This document shows positions 5,603-10,029 of a DNA stretch of 10,029 nucleotides, piece by piece. Positions within the stretch are counted from its first letter, which is position 1, and the number at the start of each line of letters is the position of its first letter. Location of the stretch: assembly GCA_028700875.1 (NCBI GenBank), contig JAQVRW010000085.1, positions 1 to 10,029 on the forward strand. The letters are read 5' to 3'. The position numbers and the translations under genes were made by a program. Below the pieces are notes generated by a model that was given only the letters and a program-made list of their open reading frames with translations, searched no databases and was not told the DNA's origin. The DNA is from Candidatus Zixiibacteriota bacterium (GTDB lineage Bacteria; Zixibacteria; MSB-5A5; GN15; JAAZOE01).

Positions 5603-7738
5603 ATGGGTAATCAGGGCAAATCTTCGTTATGGTGGTTGATCCCGGCGGCTTTGGCGATCAAGCTCGCGTACCTTTTTTTCGCCTACCCTGAGGCTTCCTC
5701 GGTCGGCGCTCTCTCCATCGATGCTCTGTATCATTACAAGTGGGCCATGGCCATAGCCTCCGGCGATATCTTCGTCAACGCCCCCTATTTCCGCGCCCCG
5801 TTGTATCCCTTCGTGCTGGCAGGGTTGCTCAAGATATCCGGCGGCAGTCTGATCTTCGTCCGGGTGGTCCAGATGTTGTTGGGATGCTTGATGCTGGCGG
5901 TCGTTTACCGATTGACCGAGAAGATATTCAACCGCCTGGCGGCGACGCTGGCCGTGCTGCTGCTGGCGCTGTATCCCCTCACCACCTATTTCGAAGGAGA
6001 ACTGCTGCTGGATTCCCTTTTCGCCCTGTTGGCTCTGTTATCGCTCTATTTTTTGCTGACCCGGCGAAAGGGAAAAGACCGGCCGGTCACCTCGGGGATA
6101 TTCTTCGCCCTGGCCGCGCTCACGCGGCCCACCATCCTGGTGTTTCTGCCGATCGCGGCAGGGTACTATTATCTGCATAAAAAGGGAAGCACCGAAAGAA
6201 AGACGAGGCTGCAAACCGCCGGGGTATTCGTCGCCGTCGTCATCGTCCTGCTCATCCCGGTGGCGGTCGTGAACTATATCCATTCCGGACAAATCATCCT
6301 GGTTTCATATCAGGGCGGAGTGAACTTCTATATCGGCAATAATTCGCAGGCGGATGGACTCAGTTCCAATCTGCCGCCGTTCGGCGCGGACTGGACGCTG
6401 GATGATGCCCGTTATGCCGCCATGGCCGAGACCGGCCGGAATCTGACTTATAACGACCTTTCGTCCTATTGGTACCGGAAGGGGATTTCGTTTGCGCTTT
6501 CCGATCCGACTGCGTTCGGCGCCCTCATGGTCAAAAAGATATACTACCTCTTCTCGGGACACGAGATTTCGGACAATCGGCCGCTCGACGAGGCCGTCTT
6601 TGCCAACAAGTTCCTGCGCCTGCTGCCGGTGCGCCTCCCGATGATAGTGGCGGCGGCTGTCCTGTCCCTCTTCCTGGTGCGCCGCCATCGAAACCGTTTT
6701 CTTTATCTGTACGGCATCGTCGCCGTCTATGGCCTGACCATAGCCGCCTTCTTCGTCAATTCGCGATTCCGTCTCCCCCTGGTGCCGCTGTTGGCCATCT
6801 TTGCCGGCATCGGCCTGGCCTCGTTATATGATGTCATCCGCCAGCGAGCTTGGAACCTTCGCCTGGCGTTAGCCTTGATTTCCGCCGTCGCGGTCTATGT
6901 TCTTGCCACCGCCAATCTTTGCGGCGGTTCCCTGACCAATCCCAGTCAGGCTCTTTTCCTGCGGGGCAACGCGTCATTGCGGCAGGGGGATTACTCTGCG
7001 GCCGCCGCACGTTTCGACAGTCTGTCGCAGATGACCCCCTATTTCGACAACAACTTCCTCAACCTCGGTATCGCCTTCCTCAAACTGGGACGGTCGGATG
7101 AAGCCGCGCAGGCATTCCGTCGCGAACTGGACCATAACCCGCGATCGGCCGAGGCGGCCAATAATCTGGGGGTGTTGTTCCTGCTGGGCAAGGAATACGA
7201 TTCGACGCTGACGTATTGCGGGCAGGCGCTGGAGAACAAACCATATTATCAGGAGGCCGCGGTCAATTTTCTGCGCGCCGGAAGTCACAGCGCCGATTCT
7301 CAGACCGTGCGGCGAATCGAAAAGCAACGGGACACGATGCGGCCGTATTTTCAGGACGATCCTCAGTATTTTCTTGAGGAGGGATTGTATCTGGCCGCTC
7401 ATGGGCGGTTGCAGGCGGCCATCGACGATCAACTGCGGGCGGTCGAATTAAGCCTCGACCGCAAACAGGCGACATCATTCGAGTTTTCGCATGACCTGAC
7501 CGGACCCGGTACGGGGGCGAACATCACCGCCCTGGCCTGCTACCAATTGGGATACCTTTACGGCCTGAGCGCCGATTTCGCCAACTCGGTCGTCTACTCC
7601 CGCAAGGCGATAGCCGCTGATCCTCGTCTCAAGGAAGCCTACATCAATCTGGTTTCGGGATACCGTTCGCAGGGCGACGGCCGCCGGGCCGATTCGGTTA
7701 TCGCGGTCTTCCGGTCTCTCTGGCCTTCCGACCGTTAA
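5603..7738 (+). CDS. GT-C membrane glycosyltransferase (family 39/PMT_2-like) fused to TPR repeats
   Basis: Probably transfers a sugar from a lipid-phosphate donor on the outer face of the inner membrane; acceptor unknown. Numbering from the alternative start at 5561 (725 aa): first transmembrane segment about 23-43, then an outer loop with a GT-C-style acidic residue (SIDALYHY, Asp54) and YFRAPLYP (76-82). About ten more hydrophobic segments run to residue 452, with a second acidic site YFEGELLLD (143-151) and LTRPT near 187. A hydrophilic tail (about 463-725) contains roughly six TPR-like helix pairs, e.g. NNFLNLGIAFLKLGRSDEAA (497-516). I chose ATG 5603 (711 aa): the 14 codons between 5561 and 5603 are AT-rich, with ATA twice and TTA, unlike the rest of the gene, and the first membrane helix then starts near residue 9. 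Neither start has a good Shine-Dalgarno. Fold and TPRs are clear; GT39 against a related GT-C family (e.g. ArnT-like) is not settled. Confidence 0.85.
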   Translation: MGNQGKSSLWWLIPAALAIKLAYLFFAYPEASSVGALSIDALYHYKWAMAIASGDIFVNAPYFRAPLYPFVLAGLLKISGGSLIFVRVVQMLLGCLMLAVVYRLTEKIFNRLAATLAVLLLALYPLTTYFEGELLLDSLFALLALLSLYFLLTRRKGKDRPVTSGIFFALAALTRPTILVFLPIAAGYYYLHKKGSTERKTRLQTAGVFVAVVIVLLIPVAVVNYIHSGQIILVSYQGGVNFYIGNNSQADGLSSNLPPFGADWTLDDARYAAMAETGRNLTYNDLSSYWYRKGISFALSDPTAFGALMVKKIYYLFSGHEISDNRPLDEAVFANKFLRLLPVRLPMIVAAAVLSLFLVRRHRNRFLYLYGIVAVYGLTIAAFFVNSRFRLPLVPLLAIFAGIGLASLYDVIRQRAWNLRLALALISAVAVYVLATANLCGGSLTNPSQALFLRGNASLRQGDYSAAAARFDSLSQMTPYFDNNFLNLGIAFLKLGRSDEAAQAFRRELDHNPRSAEAANNLGVLFLLGKEYDSTLTYCGQALENKPYYQEAAVNFLRAGSHSADSQTVRRIEKQRDTMRPYFQDDPQYFLEEGLYLAAHGRLQAAIDDQLRAVELSLDRKQATSFEFSHDLTGPGTGANITALACYQLGYLYGLSADFANSVVYSRKAIAADPRLKEAYINLVSGYRSQGDGRRADSVIAVFRSLWPSDR

Positions 7739-7746
7739 TCAAACCC

Positions 7747-7776
7747 AAAAAAGAAGCCCGCTATAAGGCGGGCTTC
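7747..7776 (-). terminator. Intrinsic terminator of the lipoprotein gene
   Basis: On the minus strand a perfect 9-bp GC-rich stem GAAGCCCGC / GCGGGCTTC (7776-7768 with 7761-7753), loop of 6 nt, is followed directly by six T residues (7752-7747). It begins 34 nt beyond the lipoprotein stop codon. On the plus strand the same stem lies about 15 nt after the glycosyltransferase stop but has no T tract after it, so it should terminate mainly minus-strand transcripts. It may also mark or protect the 3' end of the plus-strand message. Confidence 0.85.
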
Positions 7777-7810
7777 ATGATGTCGGTTATCGAGCCGCGG
7801 CCCCATCGAG

Positions 7811-10027
7811 CTACGGCGTAATGATCACATCGGTGGGAATCTCAATCTCCTTGGGGATGTTCAACTTCAATTCATTGAATAGTTGCGGATCGTTGAGTCC
7901 CGATTCATTGATTTCATCCAGGTACTGTCTCACCCGTTGCCGCCGCGCCTCGATACCCGATCCACCGTACCCGGCCATCGCCTTCGGCATCCCCTCCGCC
8001 CGAAGGAACTTGTCCATCAGCCAGGTCAGGGAGACGCGGAACAACTGTTCGGATTGTTCGGGACGGACCGCCAGGGGTGTGAATAGGAACGCCAGAGAAC
8101 GCGTGTCATTCACGTCCTGAGCCACGCCCATGACCTTCCCGTTTAGGCTAGAGCCCACGCTGTCCTTCGACTTGTACAGATAGACCGGCGAGGCGTAGGT
8201 CGTACGTGTCCCGGCCCCGACTTCGGGCAAACCGGCCCAGAAGTGTGTATCCACACCTGCCGGGTTGGGGAAGTAGACGGAATCATCAAGAACCACATAA
8301 CGCGAGAGAAGCGAGTCCAGGTCGATGTCGATTTGCGGGAACAGCTCCGGCACAAGTGAATACGCCCCTATAAATTGCTCGTTCCAGATCGGAGGATAGG
8401 GCGGTTGATGGAAGGCGCGCCCAACAGAATACATTTCCCATGCTTCGTGTTCTACCTGTTCGAACCCGAAATGGATGGCAAAATTGGCCGAGAGCGTCAG
8501 GAGGCCGGGCTCGGTATCCTTGTTATTGGTGCCCGTAGTGGACGTACCCAGGTTGCGACCCATGTACCAGCCGGAAGCGCCCATTTCCATGCCGAAATAG
8601 GCATTGCCGATCATACCGCCCTGAGCAACGTCTTCCTGCAGCGAGCCGTCGGCCTGATCACGCAGGACGATGATCACCTTGTGCGACAGGATATCGGTCA
8701 AAGACGGTTTAACGACGGGCACGTTTGTGCTAGTGTGACCTGGCACGCTGGATTTCGTTATGTTCCGATGGAAGTAGTCGGTCTCCCACGTCTTCACGGC
8801 CGGATCATATAAGAACGTGTCCGTGACCGTTATGGTATCGAACGGGACATAACCGGCTCCGAAAATATCCGCCAGGGCCGTATTGATGTACTGGGCGTAA
8901 ATAGTTTTCTGCATATCCAAGCTTTTCGGATACCAATACGAGGACTGGAATTTAAAATACGTTTCGTCGAAAATGGCCACGCTCTTTTCGAAGAGAGCCT
9001 CGACCACGAGGAACTGGCTGAAGGACGGCGTGGGGTCGGGCACATAGCCGTCATCCCGCGCCCGCACCCAGAATAGAAACTTGTACTGGCTGGTCTTGGT
9101 AAGGTTGGGAACATCTTTAAAGACGTCGTAGATGGACGTCTCTTGATCGCTCACCCAGACATCGGCCGGATTGCTGGCGTAGTTGGGCCCCTCAGAATGG
9201 GCTAGCGGTTGAGGAACCCCGCCGACCGCCGGAGGCAGAGCCGTCAGGTCCAGCACCTTGGTATTGACACAGTTGACATAGGTTTGCGTGGTCGGATCCC
9301 AGACGCAGTTTTCCCTCACGATATTGATATACACGGGGGCATTGGCATCAAACGGCCCGTACAACCGCCATTCGAATTCCAGCGGCGGTTTGGTCCGCCC
9401 CCAGTCGGTGGAATCGGCGCCGTCCCAGGTCATCGTAATGCCGGGAGCCAGCGAATTCGCGTCCTTGGCGTTGATATAAACCTGGTCGGCCCGGAAGTGG
9501 GTATTGGGGTAATGGTCGTTGCGGGCGTACCGGCGCCATTTGATATCCGATTTGGCTCCCTTATCATCCTGAACCTGGATAAAGAAATACTGGGTGACAA
9601 AAGAGTCGATGGGGAAATCAATGTTGGCATAGAGCCGAACGCTGGCGGTCGACTGCGGGTGATCGAGGTCGACACTCAGCGTATCCCAACCGAACTGAAG
9701 ATCCGTGGCCTGGGCCACGAAATCGTCCACCGGGACATGCTGGCCGCCAATAGTCAAGTTGGAATCGACCACCACCGCGTAACGGAAGAAGGCCAGGAAA
9801 CCATCGCCATCCGTGGCATACCAATTGAGCTCGGGATTACGCGAGAAGGTGGCCCCGTCCGGAGGGGTATTCACGATGTACACCTCGGGCGGCCGGTTGG
9901 CAGAGGCGGTTCCTTTCCGGTCCGGGCTGCACCCGGCCGCGACAGCCAGCAGCAGCAAGACGGCCAGTCCCGCCGCCAGGATTAGAGCTTTCGCCGAAAA
10001 CGACTTATGGGCATTGGACATCTTCAT
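7811..10027 (-). CDS. Large exported lipoprotein with Ig/Fn3-like domains, function unknown
   Basis: 738 residues from ATG 10027. A type II signal peptide is clear: basic start, hydrophobic run about 14-31 and lipobox AVAAGC with Cys33 as the lipidated residue, so the mature protein is membrane-anchored, probably facing the periplasm or cell surface. Residues about 44-165 look like an Fn3/Ig-type domain (RPPEVYIVNTPPDG, then a Y-F-F-I-Q-V-Q-D-D strand). Residues about 170-345 look like a second, longer beta domain (FLFWVRARDDGYVPDP). From about 346 the pattern changes to alternating strands and helices (KSVAIFDE, HKVIIVLRD, GGMIGNAYFG), reminiscent of a flavodoxin/GATase1-like fold, ending in a charged helical tail (about 690-725). 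No catalytic motif is recognised. A terminator follows the stop codon and the promoter lies outside the window. Only two bases precede the chosen ATG, so its ribosome site cannot be seen; ATG 10021 is an alternative that keeps the signal peptide. Confidence 0.85.
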   Translation of the reverse strand: MKMSNAHKSFSAKALILAAGLAVLLLLAVAAGCSPDRKGTASANRPPEVYIVNTPPDGATFSRNPELNWYATDGDGFLAFFRYAVVVDSNLTIGGQHVPVDDFVAQATDLQFGWDTLSVDLDHPQSTASVRLYANIDFPIDSFVTQYFFIQVQDDKGAKSDIKWRRYARNDHYPNTHFRADQVYINAKDANSLAPGITMTWDGADSTDWGRTKPPLEFEWRLYGPFDANAPVYINIVRENCVWDPTTQTYVNCVNTKVLDLTALPPAVGGVPQPLAHSEGPNYASNPADVWVSDQETSIYDVFKDVPNLTKTSQYKFLFWVRARDDGYVPDPTPSFSQFLVVEALFEKSVAIFDETYFKFQSSYWYPKSLDMQKTIYAQYINTALADIFGAGYVPFDTITVTDTFLYDPAVKTWETDYFHRNITKSSVPGHTSTNVPVVKPSLTDILSHKVIIVLRDQADGSLQEDVAQGGMIGNAYFGMEMGASGWYMGRNLGTSTTGTNNKDTEPGLLTLSANFAIHFGFEQVEHEAWEMYSVGRAFHQPPYPPIWNEQFIGAYSLVPELFPQIDIDLDSLLSRYVVLDDSVYFPNPAGVDTHFWAGLPEVGAGTRTTYASPVYLYKSKDSVGSSLNGKVMGVAQDVNDTRSLAFLFTPLAVRPEQSEQLFRVSLTWLMDKFLRAEGMPKAMAGYGGSGIEARRQRVRQYLDEINESGLNDPQLFNELKLNIPKEIEIPTDVIITP

Positions 10028-10029
10028 GA

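Noticed and set aside
9209..9985. Plus-strand open frame of 258 codons opposite the lipoprotein
   Set aside because: It is antisense to a gene with a clear lipobox and terminator. Its low-complexity Gly/Arg/Ile/Val content is typical of a shadow frame.
1..10029. A new multi-gene defence, mobile or biosynthetic system
   Set aside because: I looked for nuclease, transposase, integrase, toxin-antitoxin, CRISPR repeat and biosynthetic motifs and saw none. The genes are exported proteases, a membrane glycosyltransferase and a lipoprotein, with no direct sign of a joint mechanism.

Overview
The window holds four protein-coding genes, two of them incomplete or possibly incomplete at a window edge. 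It contains no RNA genes, insertion sequences or CRISPR arrays that I can support. The DNA is GC-rich. The large exported proteins carry multi-domain beta-rich C-termini, one ending in an FPNPFNP-type FlgD/T9SS-like domain. This points to a Gram-negative bacterium of an FCB-group or candidate phylum of the Zixibacteria / Latescibacteria / KSB1 / Eisenbacteria kind. That placement is an inference from protein style; no marker gene is present.

Layout, left to right. (1) Positions 1-2323, minus strand: a secreted M6-family (immune inhibitor A-like) zinc metalloprotease, C-terminus cut off by the left edge. (2) 2324-2396: a short AT-rich gap with a good sigma70-type promoter for the M6 gene, whose -35 box lies in the last codons of the next gene, and a perfect 13-bp dyad at the predicted transcription start. 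(3) 2397-5318, minus strand: a complete secreted subtilisin-like (S8) protease with signal peptide, I9-like propeptide, full catalytic triad and C-terminal FlgD/T9SS-like domain. (4) 5319-5602: a divergent intergenic region with four inverted repeats. One is a 9-bp-arm repeat touching the S8 Shine-Dalgarno sequence; it shares the octamer CTATTTGA with the dyad in front of the M6 gene. (5) 5603-7738, plus strand: a membrane GT-C (family 39/PMT_2-like) glycosyltransferase fused to C-terminal TPR repeats. (6) 7739-7810: a convergent gap with an intrinsic terminator serving the minus strand. (7) 7811-10027, minus strand: a large lipoprotein with Ig/Fn3-like N-terminal domains and a C-terminal half of unknown function.

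How they may work together: the S8 and M6 genes are tandem on one strand, 73 bp apart with no terminator between them, and both make exported proteases with a similar GD..DPGE-type Ig-like module. Co-expression is plausible, with an extra internal promoter for the M6 gene. The glycosyltransferase faces away from them, and a link (for example envelope or exported-protein glycosylation) is only a guess. I find no recognised defence, biosynthetic or mobile system. The most original signals are the operator-like dyads around the two protease genes and the TMTC-like GT-C/TPR fusion.
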